DNA of 64,000 nucleotides from Phialocephala subalpina (Eukaryota; Ascomycota; Leotiomycetes; Helotiales; Mollisiaceae): NCBI GenBank assembly GCA_900073065.1, contig FJOG01000001.1, positions 2,980,366 through 3,044,365 on the forward strand, in the 5' to 3' direction. The notes beneath the pieces are model-generated. The model did not search any database. It was not told where the DNA came from and worked only from the letters and a program-made list of their open reading frames with translations. Each line of letters starts with the position of its first letter. Position 1 is the stretch's first letter. The position numbers were made by a program, and so were the translations under genes. Below are positions 11,984 to 23,573 of the stretch, piece after piece.

Positions 11984-12477
11984 ATGGCGACCAAAGAACG
12001 AATTCTGAAAATCACAATTCTCCAACATCGCAATCCCAGCATGACCGAGGATGAATTTCATACTTACTGGACCGAGAGATATGCTCTATTGGCATCAGCC
12101 TAGTTTGCGCGCAACAACATCTTAGGATATCGACAGGTGAGCATCGCTGCCCCGCTTCGGGCATTGAAAGTCCTCTCTTGACAATGTCTCTGCCAGTATC
12201 ACACCCCGAAATCAACTCGCGATCTCGCCACAGGCGTGGCGGAAAGCTTCGGCTGGAAATTGTCGCCATACGACGGCCATGTTGAGATTCTGGTGCGGAA
12301 TATGGATAATTTAATGAAAGCGACTCAGGATCCGGAAACCCCTGAGAAGGTCGGACCGGATGAGCAGAGTTCCTGGATCAAGCGAGGTCGATGGTGACTG
12401 TTGGATGGGAGGAAGTTTATGTTCTTGACGGAAAGGTCGTGAATTTCAATGAGAAAGGGCGTTCCATTTATGCTTGA
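11984..12477 (+). pseudogene. EthD-domain protein, disrupted by a stop and a frameshift
   Basis: Exon 1 (11984-12136) starts MATKERILKITILQHRNP and continues MTEDEFHTYWTER, the signature start of fungal EthD-domain proteins (dimeric ferredoxin-like fold). A 60-nt intron (12137-12196) follows in phase 0, and exon 2 begins YHTPKSTRDLATG. The domain runs to SPYDGHVEILVRNM and PDEQSSW. Two lesions are visible. TAG at 12101-12103 sits where the family usually has a Trp before F-A-x-x-N (one G-to-A change). A one-base frame change near 12385-12390 is needed to reach the expected C-terminus VGWEEVYVLDGKVV, ending with TGA at 12475-12477. EthD proteins occur in degradation and polyketide pathways, but function varies. 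Two lesions make this a young pseudogene; sequencing error for both is unlikely. Confidence 0.8.
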
Positions 12478-12894
12478 GTTGTTGAGTTGTTGAGTGGGTG
12501 AGAGAGTGAGTTTGAGATCGCGAGATGAGATGAGAGATGAGAAATTGGAGATAAAATAAGATGACCTGAGCTAACCGCATCAGGAGCATCTGTTTGACTA
12601 ATCGGAGATAAGCGAAGGTGGTTCGGACACCATTTGTGGTTTAGCTCCCATTTTGTCAGCATCCCGAGTCTCGACGAAGTTGATGCTCCAATTCTTTTCA
12701 CATCAAAAACATCAAAATTGTGAACACGATTGGACATGTCCCGCATCGAAGTGCATGTTATCTATCCGAGAGACCCTGAAGACCCAGGATGACGTCATGT
12801 TGGGAGCCCAGTATGTACACCCAGAAGTCTGGCGTCGATTTTCGTCTTTCTTGTCATTCTGTGCCTCTGTGCCTCGAGCTTCTGGATTTTGATC
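12478..12894. other. Upstream region of transketolase
   Basis: No gene. A purine-rich stretch with repeated gagatgagatgaga-type sequence (about 12500-12545) and a CT-rich stretch just before the start codon (about 12845-12885), typical of fungal promoters. Confidence 0.4.
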
Positions 12895-15308
12895 ATGTCC
12901 TACACTGAGACTGACAAGAGAGCGATCAATACGATTCGTCTTCTGGCGGTAAGACCCCCAGTTCTCATGTTTTCCACATCTCCATCTCACATCACTCAGA
13001 TTGATGCCATCACAAGGTCAAATTCTGGCCATGCGGGCGCGCCGATGGGATTGGCGCCATTGGCGCATATCCTGTTTACGAGGATCACGAATTTCAATCC
13101 AAGAGAACCAAAATGGATCAATCGAGATCGTTTCGTGCTCTCGTAGGTCGACCTTTCGAGTCAGCAAGAGCGTACTGAATCTTGGACAGCAACGGACACG
13201 CGTGCATGCTGCAATACGCGCTGCTACATTTGTCTGGATATGATGTGTCGATGGAAGATCTGAAGCGTTTCAGAGTGAGTGATTCAACCTTGTGTCTTAT
13301 TCTCGTGCCGACTCAAACATCCAGAGCCTCGACAGCAAAACCCCTGGTCATCCAGAACCGCATGCAACACCCGGCGTCGAGGTGACGACTGGACCTCTTG
13401 GTCAAGGCTTTGCGAACGCCATAGGACTCGCTGTCGCCGAGAAGCATCTCGCAGCTGAATTCAATCAACCCGGCTTCGACATCATCGATAATCACGTGTA
13501 TTGCATCTTCGGAGATGGTTGTGCAATGGAAGGGGTTGCCAGTGAGGCTGCTTCTGCTGCGGGACATTTGCGACTCAATAACCTCATCGCCTTCTACGAC
13601 AACAACAAGATCACTATCGATGGCAGCACATCGTGCGCGTTCACGGAAGATGTTGCGAAGCGCTTTCAAGCATACGGGTGGCACACCGAAGTCATTGAGG
13701 ATGCTGATCATGACCTTCAGGAAATTGAGGCCGCGATTCGAAGAGCACACAAGGTCACCGACAAGCCATGCCTCATTTCGTTGAAGACGACGATTGGTTT
13801 TGGATTCAAGCGTCAAGGCACGGGTGGGGTTCATAGCGGACCACTGGCAGTGGACGACATCAAAGCTCTGAAGATCACAGCAGGCTTCGATCCTGAACAA
13901 ACCTTCGTTGTCCCCGAGGATGTGGAAGAATTATACCAGAAACGAGCACAGGAAGGTATCCAGAAGCACAAACAATGGGACGACCTACTCGCCCAATACT
14001 CACAGAAGCATACTTCTGCAGGCTCTGATCTCTATCGCCGAATAGCAGGCCTACTTCCCGAAGGATTGCAAAAAGTCCTCCCAACATATAGCTCTATCGA
14101 CAAGGCGATCGCAACTCGCCAAACCTCTGGCAACGTTCTCAATGCACTCCAAGCCGTACTCCCCGAACTCCTCGGCGGATCAGCAGACCTAACCCCCTCA
14201 AACAACACCCGCTGGCCTTCAGCCATCGATTTCCAACCTCCCAGCATCCATCTAGGAGACGGCAACTTCGGAGGTCGCTACATCCACTACGGCGTCCGCG
14301 AACACGCCATGGCAGCAATGATGAACGGGGTCGCCGCTTATGGAACCCTGATACCCACCGGTGGTACATTCTTTAACTTCACCTCCTATGCCTCTGGAGC
14401 AATTCGCCTCTCCGCTTTGAGTCGTGTGAGGGTGATTTATATTGCAACGCATGATTCGATTGGGCTGGGAGAAGATGGACCTACGCATCAGCCGGTTGAA
14501 ACGTTGGCACATTTTCGGGCGGTGCCGAATTTGATGGTTTGGTAAGCACACCTTCTCGGAGCAATATGACCCTTTCCTATTTGTTTTTGAGATTGTTGAA
14601 TGCCCTGGGACTCCTGGGACATCCTGCTCTCTCCTCTTTGAAGTACTTGAAATAAGTATACTAACTCTGAAATCTTGGGTAATAGGAGACCGGCGGATGG
14701 GAATGAGACAAGTGCTGCTTATTATCTTGCGATCACGAGTATGGAGACACCGAGTATGATGGTTCTTTCAAGGCAGAATCTTCCGCAGCTCGGAAACTCA
14801 ACAGTAGAGAAAGCCATGCGAGGAGGATATGTGGCTGCTGATGTCGAGGACGGGAAAGCCCGTATTACGCTTGTATCAACTGGCTCAGAATTCTGTCTCT
14901 GCATCGATGCTGCTCTCATTCTCAGGAATGAACATGGCATACAAGCAAGGGTCGTCTCTCTACCATGTTGGGATGTCTTTGATCGCCAAGACAAGGAATA
15001 TAGAATGGGCGTTTTGCCGGATGGAATTCCGTGTCTGTCGGTTGAGGTTCTTTCTACGTATGGGTGGGAGAGATATAGCCATGAACAGTTTGGGCTGAAC
15101 AGGTTTGGAGCTAGTGGTGCCTATAAAGATGTCTACAAGGTAAGCTCTTGTCTGAAAATTACAGAGATTGGCGCTGATAAGGTCGCAGAAATTCGAGTTC
15201 ATTCCAGAGGGTGTGGTGAAGAGAGCGCTGGCGACTGTTGAGTACTACAAGGACTGGCCTCCGCGGTCTCCCGTCAGTCGCGCTTTCCAGCAATGGAATG
15301 AGACGTGA
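12895..15308 (+). CDS. Transketolase family protein (possibly dihydroxyacetone-synthase-like)
   Basis: Six exons: 12895-12948, 13000-13142, 13190-13274, 13325-14541, 14686-15139 and 15189-15308, giving 690 residues, the usual transketolase length. The phases agree at every junction. Thiamine diphosphate motif [14 protein letters not shown] lies at 157-170 with [10 protein letters not shown] at 185-194. Substrate-site histidines are H29 (SGHAGAP), H103 (PGHP) and H470 ([11 protein letters not shown]). The catalytic Glu is E420 in GVREHAM. The enzyme moves two-carbon ketol units between sugar phosphates in the non-oxidative pentose phosphate pathway. SGHAGAP instead of the common SGHPGAP suggests a paralog, perhaps of the dihydroxyacetone-synthase type. 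No peroxisomal SKL-like end is seen (it ends QQWNET). A GTGAGT at the stop leaves open a further small 3' exon. Intron 4 resembles an intron of the next gene. Confidence 0.93.
14542..14685 (+). mobile_element. Introner-like element: transketolase intron 4
   Basis: 144-nt intron, GTAAGC donor and TAG acceptor, with a CTAAC branch-like site near 14661. Along nearly its whole length it aligns with the 143-nt intron at 16486-16628 of an unrelated gene, including CGGAGCAATAT near the 5' end, GACTCCTGG in the middle and a shared 3' end. By hand about three quarters of positions match, and most differences are transitions. Introner-like elements, introns that multiply as near copies, are known in several ascomycetes; assignment here is inference from two copies. 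Confidence 0.7.
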
Positions 15309-16166
15309 GTGGGATTCCCTCTTCCTCCTCGGCGGAGCGTGAATGTCCACTGTCGATTGATGGAAAAAATACGATTGAGGGAAGGGAAAGGTTTTGTTGT
15401 CAGAACGGATATTCTTGATCTGAGAATGTAAAAGGCTCAATTTGATGATGATGGAACGTGTTCACCATGACATGCTGTAAGCCTCGAATGATGCGACATA
15501 AGCAGTTCAAGGTTCCTTGATGGTGTGCACCACGTGACGGCTCATCTTAGAGAATAGATATTATCCCTGCCAGAAGTGAGTTTGCAATGTGATTCTTCGT
15601 GAAGATGGTGAAGTCATTTCATAACCTGGTACTTTCAAATCTGGGTTATCTGTCTTTCACCTTTCTCAGATGAGGTATCTTTGAGAAGGAGAATGCCTGT
15701 TACTATGATGAATATTCAAGATCTCGCGGCCCCACCACGACGACCCTTCCCTCCAAGGATTCTCACACAAGTTATGAGCCACATTTGACATTTCTCAATA
15801 CTCTAAGTGTACAACTTATGTTCTGATATAAGGTGTCGAGGAGCTGCCACGTGGGTGTTCGGTTGCATAACTCTTGCATAAATACCGTGCATAAAGACGA
15901 TCATCTCATCTTACGCCTTCATTTCACACAGCAATCTCATCCTCCATTTACTGCCATCGAAGCTATACATTATTGAGATGAAAGAATCGCGATTTCTCTC
16001 ATCTCAAGGCTCAGAATGACCCAGGCGGTCAGAGTCATCATCCTTCATCCTGAGCGACGCGTCGGAGGCCACCCGTGTCAATTTTCATTTCATCTTACCA
16101 TTTTCACATCTCCATGACCATTCATAAGTCCTATCGACTGAAAATCTCATCCACGTCCGATAAGAA
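15309..16166. other. Intergenic region
   Basis: It holds the 3' end of the transketolase and the promoter of the next gene. The motif 'ttgcataa' / 'tgcataaa' occurs three times at about 15864-15895. I see no RNA gene or open frame worth calling. Confidence 0.4.
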
Positions 16167-18061
16167 ATGTCCAACAATGGCACTGACACCACCATCGCCG
16201 CCGCAGCTCTCGCAATCGCCCTCGTCGCGCTCGTCACCGCGGTCGGCCAATTGCTACAACAATATTTCGCGACAGCAGATGGCTACCGAAGATGTCATAA
16301 ATCCGTAATGGGAGAGTACGGTCGAAGAACACGTCTTCATTGGAGATGGCGAGAATTCCGATTCGAGACTCTCTATACCACACCTGAGATCTTCTTGGTC
16401 GGCGACGGTTCACCGAGCAGGATCGGACAGGTGCTGCTTACGAATAGTAAGGACTCGAGGGAGAGGTCTTTAGTTCCTGATGGTGGTAAGCCTACCCTTT
16501 CGGAGCAATATCCCCCCCTTTCCTCTTGTTTCGAGAGACCTGAATGACCTGAGACTCCTGGAGCTTTCTCTCCTCTACCCTTTGCAGTGACCAAAAGAGG
16601 AATGCTGACTCCGAGATCCTGGGTATAGGGATGGAGGTTGATGAGTTGTTCTTGGAGGATCAGAATGATTACCAGACTGTGTATCAACTTGGGGTCGGTC
16701 AAGGCGAGAGTGGTGCGAAGAAGAACAAGAAGAAGACGAAGAAGCAGAGTGGAACATATCGAGGCGAGATGGCCTGCTGGATTCCTCTCCTCCACTGGAT
16801 TCATGAGAAGAGCGGGGGATCTCTGACTCCAGAAGAGAAGTTCCGCGATCCTGAGGGCACTCCACCGCCAAAGCGCCGTCTCCCCGCTCTCATCTTCCGC
16901 GAGCGGTCCTGGGATTTTCAACCGCCCGATGTTGTCCGACCTCTTGCCAAAACGACGCTGTCAGATATCGCTGTCATCGCGAGAAGGATGGGAATGAAAT
17001 GGAAAGAGTTTCAACCTTCAGACGGAATCTTGAGAGCAGAGGGGCATTCTCAGACCATCAACTCGACGGTCGTGAGGTCATTGGGCATTGTCTTGCAGTA
17101 TGCGTATACTGGTCAAAACAAACGATTGCATATGGCGGAGTTCAACCTTCGGAAACAACTCGTCACTGGATCCATCATCCCCGAGCAGGAAGAAATCTAC
17201 ATCCCTTCCGCCATGGCAGACAGGTTCGGGTGCGGGGTTCTCAGAACGGAGCCTTTGCTAGGACTACCAGATCTCACAGTCTCTACGCAATCAGAGATTG
17301 TCAAAGCTCTCAGTACCCTCGATAGAACCGGCTTCTCATCTGCAACATTGTCCGGGATCCTCAAGGACAATCCAGAATTCACATTTCGAGTCGGAGATCT
17401 CGTCGCTCTGACCACAGGCCCAGCCAGGTGTCGAGGATCGTGTCTCGTTCAAGTCCCAGCTCCAAGTGACAATGCCCATGGAGTAACAACAAGCTCGATT
17501 GGTCGGAGAGCGTTCCGCCAATGCCTGGAGGAATACATCGTCGTTCATCATGGGGACGTGGGACATCCGACTCAGAGAGTGCTGCAAATATGCCATGAGA
17601 TCGGAACTCAGTATGCGGCATGGGACCACACAGACGAATACAGCAAACAAGACGAACAATGGGTCGTCATGCGCGACCCTAAATATCTCGATCTCGTACA
17701 AGGACATCTTCACGATTTGACGCTCATGCTCAACGAATGGGAACAGCAACACACATTCCGCTACATCAACCTCCTTGAAATTCATATCAGGATGGCCATG
17801 TTCTCCGAAGGAGGCGAAACTTCACCGCAGAGAATTTGGAGTAATAATTACAAGGCAGATGTTGATGGGTATTTCAGATTGTTGCCCAAGATTGTGGAGG
17901 AGATGAGGAAGACGGGGTTCTATGATCGACAGATGATTATTGATGCTTGGGTTACGGTGATGATGAGGGCTTTTTGTTGGGGTGCGATTCATTTTTTCGT
18001 TCCTGGGGAGAGGGTGCCGATTCAGTATTTTGGGAGCCAACTTCCAGTGTACATTGGGTAG
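16167..18061 (+). CDS. Fungal-specific protein with N-terminal membrane segment (modin-like family, uncharacterised)
   Basis: Two exons, 16167-16485 and 16629-18061, joined in phase 1 (583 residues). The N-terminus has one hydrophobic helix (about residues 9-27, TIAAAALAIALVALVTAVG) followed by QQYFATADGYRRC. A Lys/Arg-rich loop, KKNKKKTKK, lies at about 132-140. Further conserved-looking blocks are CWIPLLHWIHE, RSWDFQPPDVVRPLAKTT and SDIAVIARRMGMKWK. This combination occurs in a large ascomycete family, some members of which carry the label 'modin' from Podospora. No catalytic motif is visible and I do not assign a function. It is probably anchored in a membrane with the bulk in the cytosol. 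The intron is the second introner-like copy. Confidence 0.85.
16486..16628 (+). mobile_element. Introner-like element: intron of the modin-like gene
   Basis: 143 nt, GTAAGC donor and TAG acceptor. It is homologous over most of its length to transketolase intron 4 (14542-14685): the same CGGAGCAATAT and GACTCCTGG blocks and the same end (CTGACTCCGAGATCCTGGG against CTAACTCTGAAATCTTGGG). The host exons are unrelated, so the similarity is confined to the introns. Confidence 0.7.
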
Positions 18062-18700
18062 TCCGGCGAATATTCTCAGCTCCAAGAGACATTCGGCTTT
18101 TAGGATGCCATCAAAGATTGATGTCGGTACCCGGTCTCGCCACCTAATTTCAACTTTCTGAAGCAAGCACACGAAGACGAGGGGCAAAGATGAGAAAGAA
18201 CCCGCGCGAGAAAATGAGCAGAGAATCGCCATTAAAGCACTCTACGCGCATCGGTCCCGAATGCGATTTTGATAGTGGGGTCGAGAGAAAATTCAGACGA
18301 ACTGTTGTGGGCTTCTCCTCCTTGGCATGGCTCACCGGGCATCGACGTCCAATCACCAAAAGTGGGACGAACTGGATTCCTTATCAGATCCGTCTCCTCT
18401 GATCATATCTTTCCATCAGATAAGATTTTGACAGGGGCTAAATAACTTAGCATCAGTCAACGTCGGTATGGCATCACCAAAACCGCATGGTGTGTCGAGG
18501 AATTGCGGGAAGACTCGTGTTCACGACGTCTTGGCGGTATCCTCACTCATCCAAAGCCCCTTCTTCCGATGTCGCTTTCACCCGACAGCTTGGGCTCGAG
18601 AAATTCTTAAAATGCTCTTCATCCCACCAATTCTCACGATGCGTCGCGCATCCAGCTTCGTTTTCTCGCAATCCGTTGTTGTAAATCCACCGCTCTGAAC
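18062..18700. other. Intergenic region
   Basis: No gene recognised. It contains the 5' region of the MFS transporter gene. Small open frames here (for example 18190-18402) have no recognisable content. Confidence 0.4.
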
Positions 18701-20694
18701 ATGAGCGAACACACCGCCAAAAATGCATCGGCCATGGCGGTTGTCGAAATGCCTGCTTCCAAGAGCGAGGAGTTCTCTGTCCAGGCAGATCCAGTCTCGA
18801 ACGACTCAGCTAGTAATGTCTCATCCTTGGTCGATGTGCCATTGACGTTCAAGATCTTGTCAATTATTATGGTCTCGGCGATTGGTTTCGGATCATCATG
18901 GAGCAGCGGCATCACGGGTGCGATGAAGACGGCCCTCAAGAAGGTGTGCATCTGGCTCTCGGGAGATTTCTGAGCGTCTTGCTCATCGGAATAGGGACTC
19001 AAAATCAACAACACGCAATACGCACTCCTCGATGCAAGTGAGGATTTCATGAAGACAGTCCTTGTCATGGTCTCCGGCGTTGTGACAGACCGGATTGGAG
19101 GCGCGAGTAAGTCTTCTGTTTCTCATCTTCGAGGCATTGTTCTGACACTCTCACAGAAGCGATCCTCTATGGAAATGTCATCTACTCGATTGGATCAATC
19201 TTGGTAGCAACTGCAACTACGGTTCGGAACTACCAGTTTATGATCTTTGGCCAGATTGTCCTCTCCCTCGGAGATATTGCAACCCAAATCGCGCAGTACA
19301 AGATTTTTTCTTCATGGTTCCCGCCCAGTCATGGATTTGCATCTACCCTTGCTCTGGAACTGGCCATTGGCAAAGCGAGTCTCCAATGTCCTACTTCCCC
19401 TTGACCATTCACTGACAAAACCTCAGATTGGCGGCTTCGTTGGCAAATCCACAGCAAACATCATCGCCAAGAAAACAGGCGACTTCTCCTGGGTCTTCTG
19501 GACTGCCGTCTTCATGAATCTCTTCACAAACGTCATGACCATCGCCTTCTTCTTCTTCACCAAATACTGCGAACGCAGATTCAAAGGCATGTCCGACCCC
19601 GCCACTGGCGAGGTCTTAACCGAGAAGAACAAGAAGTTTGAATTGAGGAAAATATTGGAGTTGCCATGGACTTTCTGGGGTGTTATGCTGTTCACATTAT
19701 TTGAGACGAGTAATGCGATCGTATTCCAGGCGAATGCTACAGAGTTGGCGCAGTTGAGGTTTGGTACTGATGCGATTACTGCGGGGTGGTATTCGAGTTT
19801 GTTGCAATATGCCGGTATGTGCTTTTGCTTACTCATGTCTGGTGACGTTTGGGACATTGCTGACTTGAGCAGGATTTTTCGTCGTGCCTTGTGTTGGTAT
19901 TTTCGTTGACCTGTATGGAAATAGACTCATTCTCTTCGTCGTATGTGGTGCTGGCGTGCTGTTGTCCATGTGCCTTGTCAACTGGGCGACCACGACTCAA
20001 GGAACTGCAGCTGCGTTCGGAATTTATGTAAGCCGAGCCTGCTTCTATTTTATCACAGTCGCTGACTTTATGACCAGGCTGTCGCATACTCCCTTGGACC
20101 AACACTGATCATCGACTCAATCCGCACCTCAATCTGGCATCAATCCGTCTTCGGGTCTGCTTACGCTATCAAAATTACCTTGAACAATGCGTGCGTCCTT
20201 TACGTCCTTGTCCCTTTTTCTTCCTGACTCTCGATTTTCCTGCTCCTCAGACTAACACCCAGCACAGCCAAAACATCATCATCCGCATCCTAACCGGCGT
20301 CCTGCAAGACGACTCTCCCGACTCAAACCCCTACACAAAAGTAACGCCCGTCTACGTTGTTCTCTCCGCTGGCTCTTTCCTCGTCTCCATCATCTTTCTG
20401 GGCATATTCCTGTTCGCAAAATTGAACAAGAGTAGTATCTACGTCGATATTGCGAGACTTCAATGGACGAGGAAACACAGGATTGCGCATGGTGAGGAGA
20501 TAAAGGAGAGATGTGTCGCTGTGGGATTAGGCGAGGAGAAGGGTGGTGGTGAGAATGGGGAAATGGTGGAAGAGATGGGGGAGAAGAGGAGGATGAGGAA
20601 GATTAGTATGGGTGCCTTTGGGATGTTGTGTTTCTGGATACTGGGAAGCTGGGTGGCTTACTTTTGGGGTGTGGCGACGGGGAATAATGACTGA
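18701..20694 (+). CDS. MFS transporter, MFSD1-like
   Basis: Seven exons: 18701-18943, 18995-19106, 19157-19374, 19427-19814, 19873-20027, 20078-20190 and 20268-20694, giving 551 residues. Phases match throughout. Exon 3 ends at a GC donor (gcgagt at 19375), the only non-GT donor in the model and needed to keep frame (AIGK joined to IGGFVGK). About twelve hydrophobic segments are expected. NNTQYALLDAS followed by SGVVTDRIGG is the loop pattern of the MFSD1-type branch of the major facilitator superfamily, whose animal member carries dipeptides across the lysosomal membrane. The substrate and membrane here are unknown, with a vacuolar location plausible. The N-terminal 45 residues and the C-terminal Glu/Arg-rich tail are cytosolic-looking. 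No defect seen. Confidence 0.9.
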
Positions 20695-20967
20695 GTGGAG
20701 CTAGCCTATCTAGCTAGTGGTTGAGTTCTAGGCTTTGATGAGGCCTCTGACGTGATCAGTCTTTAAAAAGAGAACCGAAGGGGAGGGCGACGACGACACC
20801 GAGACAGTGTCTTAGAGCACGTGACTCCACATTCCCGCTCAGTCGGACTTCCCGCATTCCTCATTTACACACGAATAACATCTTGAACTTTGTTGCAAGT
20901 CACCTTTCTCATCAGCGAGAAATATCTATTTCTCCGTTTTTATCATTTACTTTCGTTTTTATTCAAG
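20695..20967. other. Promoter region of the metallopeptidase gene
   Basis: Short spacer with a pyrimidine-rich stretch ending just before ATG 20968 (tttatcatttactttcg...). 'gagcacgtgactcc' near 20815 contains a CACGTG E-box; whether it is used is unknown. Confidence 0.35.
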
Positions 20968-23573
20968 ATGGCTGCCCAACCTCAAGGCGTAGATCTCAGG
21001 ACCCCCTTTGCGAAGAAGTACGGCGTGAGCCAGGTCGCTCAACTCAGTCAATTACGAAAGTCTGGTGAGTATGTTGACTTGATTGCTTCGAACTTGAATA
21101 CTAAAGCTTCTTAGGCTTTACGCCCACTCTACCGGTGAACGAATACAATTCAAGGCTCGAAAGGCACCAGCGAACCTATCTCCTTCATGGGTTTACCGCT
21201 CGAGAACTTGTTGATCTTGGTGCATATCCAGATCCAAACGCCAAGTTAACGGATCTCCAAAGTGACCCCCAGTTAGTTATCCCATGGGATTCGAATTCTT
21301 TCATTGCTAATCTTCAATTCAAGCGAGCTCTTTGATAGGAAGAACTGGGTCAAACCTGGCAACCGGGACAGAATCCCCATACTCCCGATCATCGCAAGTG
21401 GAGATGAGTACTCTCTAGGTCCTACTCCGGGTTACTGGCATGCGGAAAATCCGGCAGTCTGGTCAATCCTCACGCCAATCTTGAAATTAGCATCACGGTA
21501 TATTTCTAATATCCATACAAACCAGCTAGTACGTCCCTAACTTGTGCGGAACGCGGATCCGCTATTACCGTTTTTTAATATGCTGACAATAGCTACTATG
21601 CAGATCGATGACTACTTTTTCGGAGACTTCCGCCAACTTTCTCCTGAGAAATATAAGCGCAACCCGACCGATCAGCCTCGCTTTTCGTTCCACGCTCGGA
21701 AAGCGCAGGAGAGGAACGCCGAACAAACTCAGGTGGCCCTGCAGAAAACTGCCAACTTGCTCCGCAGCTACAATTTCTCACATGGCTTTGGTCATCACAC
21801 CAAGGAGTTATACACGGGACAGCCATCGAATTCTATGGCTTGGAGTGGGGTGACATTTCCTCATCGTAATGGCTCAATCAAGATTAGCCTCAGCACCGAT
21901 CGATACCAGCCTCTTCTTAGGAATGATTTGAGTGCATCGGAGAGGTACGCTCACGAAGTTTATAACGCGAAAGTACTTGTGCACGAATTTATGGTGAGTT
22001 CTTTACACCATCTCGGCAATCATTCATCGTCACTAACTTGGCTCGCCAGCACGCTTTACATTACACAATGTCCTTCAGCAATCTCCCTGCACATAGTCGC
22101 TACCGTATGCCGGAGCCCTGGTGGGAAAGTCAGGTAATATCAGAACTAGGGTTCGCATTGGACACCTCCATCCACGAAGGTAGCCTCTTGACTTTTGTCA
22201 ATGATGGCCGATTCAAACCAGGGGATAACCGAGGGGACTATCCGAGGCTCGGCATCTGGCTAATCTCTTTCCCTCCGAGTGACTTTTATCAAATTTCCTG
22301 GAATGCTCTTCTACTCGACAATGCCAAGAGGCCAGACTTCGACACCTTACGGCCAATCCCATCAAAGTTCTACGAAAACATGAAGTCGGACGAGTTCTGG
22401 GATGTTATAGTGCGAAAGTATGGAAATGAGGCGGCTAAACCAAATGCCATCGTTCATGTGGTCGAGAATGGTAACGTGAAGGCTCCTCCATCGTTCACAA
22501 AGCCTGTCAGTAGCGGCAGGCTACCTATCTGGGAAACTGCCGACATTACGAGGGAGATAGAATCCTTTGACGGGCCTCGCACCGATGCCATTCGGACATT
22601 GCTTTCGTCAACGCCACATGAACTCCGGGAAAAGAAGCTCAAATTACAACTTCGACTCAATGATGCTCGGCTTCAGGAACGTGCGGCGTTCCGAAACGGA
22701 CAATCGAGCTTTATGAACGACAGTCGGATCCTTTGGATGGGGGTCTCTTCGTCTGTGAGCATTGACGATAGGAAGACTGCCCTCGGGAAAATGAATGACT
22801 TGATAAAATGTCTGAGAGAAGAGGCTGAAAGGCTTTCCAAGGAGATTGCGAGATTCGTGCTCGGAAACGATCAGGATAAATTTCATCGGCTCTATCTTCA
22901 GGAACGCAATTGGAATATGCGAAATATGGCCCGAAACTTCAATCGAGACTTTGCAGAAAAGACCCAAGACAGCGAACTAACTGGGGTTATTAATGACCTG
23001 ATTGAACGGCACGACGTCTGCCTCATGATGTTATACGAGAAGAACATTACACCGAACTTACCACAAGCCAAGTTTTACGAACAGACGAAAGAAAAGATGA
23101 CGCCCGCTAGAGTCAAGTCTCTGATAGACCTGCAGCCTTTCGCCGGCCGCGCTGATACCCCGGAGCGAAAGCAATTACTGGCAGATGCAGCTCAAGCCAT
23201 CGTCAATCAAAACGCCACCAAATGTGGTTCGTACGCAGATTTATTCCTAGAATATCTCGCAGACAAGCCATTCTTCTGTGCCGTTGCCCAGATCCTAATG
23301 TCATACGACGGAAAGCCTGAGCACAGAAATCTTATCGAGTATATTGATGCCCCGGAACGGAATAGCTTTCTCCAAAGAGATTTCAGTATCTGTTCTGACG
23401 AAACAAGAAATGATTGGTATACTGTCTATCAGGCAAGGATTGCGGAACTGAAGGATCAGAGGAACAGTAGGACGTGGTCGCAGGTGGTGAGCTGTGCTGC
23501 GAGGAGCGATAATGATGATCGGACCATCGCTGCGTTAAAAAATAAGATTCACTGGGCGCAATATCGTCGATAA
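20968..23573 (+). CDS. Putative zinc metallopeptidase (HExxH...E), uncharacterised fungal family
   Basis: Five exons: 20968-21064, 21115-21271, 21324-21528, 21604-21993 and 22050-23573, giving 790 residues. Intron 4 (phase 0) falls inside the zinc motif: HEFM ends exon 4 and H begins exon 5, making HEFMH at 280-284. A Glu follows in SELGFALD at E315, fitting the gluzincin layout HExxH(...)E. The last 400 residues are charged and helical with no motif I know. No signal peptide or membrane helix is evident, so the protein is probably intracellular. Fungal proteins with HExxH followed by ELG-F occur as hypothetical proteins. Peptidase activity is inferred from the motif only. An in-frame upstream codon near 20890 is not ATG, so 20968 was chosen as the start. 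Confidence 0.8.

Noticed and set aside
13313..13900. 195-codon open frame on the minus strand
   Set aside because: It lies entirely opposite transketolase exon 4, whose protein is unmistakable; the frame is a shadow of codon bias.
12895..15308. Peroxisomal dihydroxyacetone synthase of methylotrophic type
   Set aside because: No C-terminal peroxisomal signal is visible and the motifs fit general transketolase as well; kept only as a possibility.
17336..17785. 149-codon open frame on the minus strand
   Set aside because: It lies opposite the second exon of the modin-like gene and has no motif.
18634..19068. 144-codon open frame on the minus strand
   Set aside because: It is antisense to the first exons of the MFSD1-like gene.
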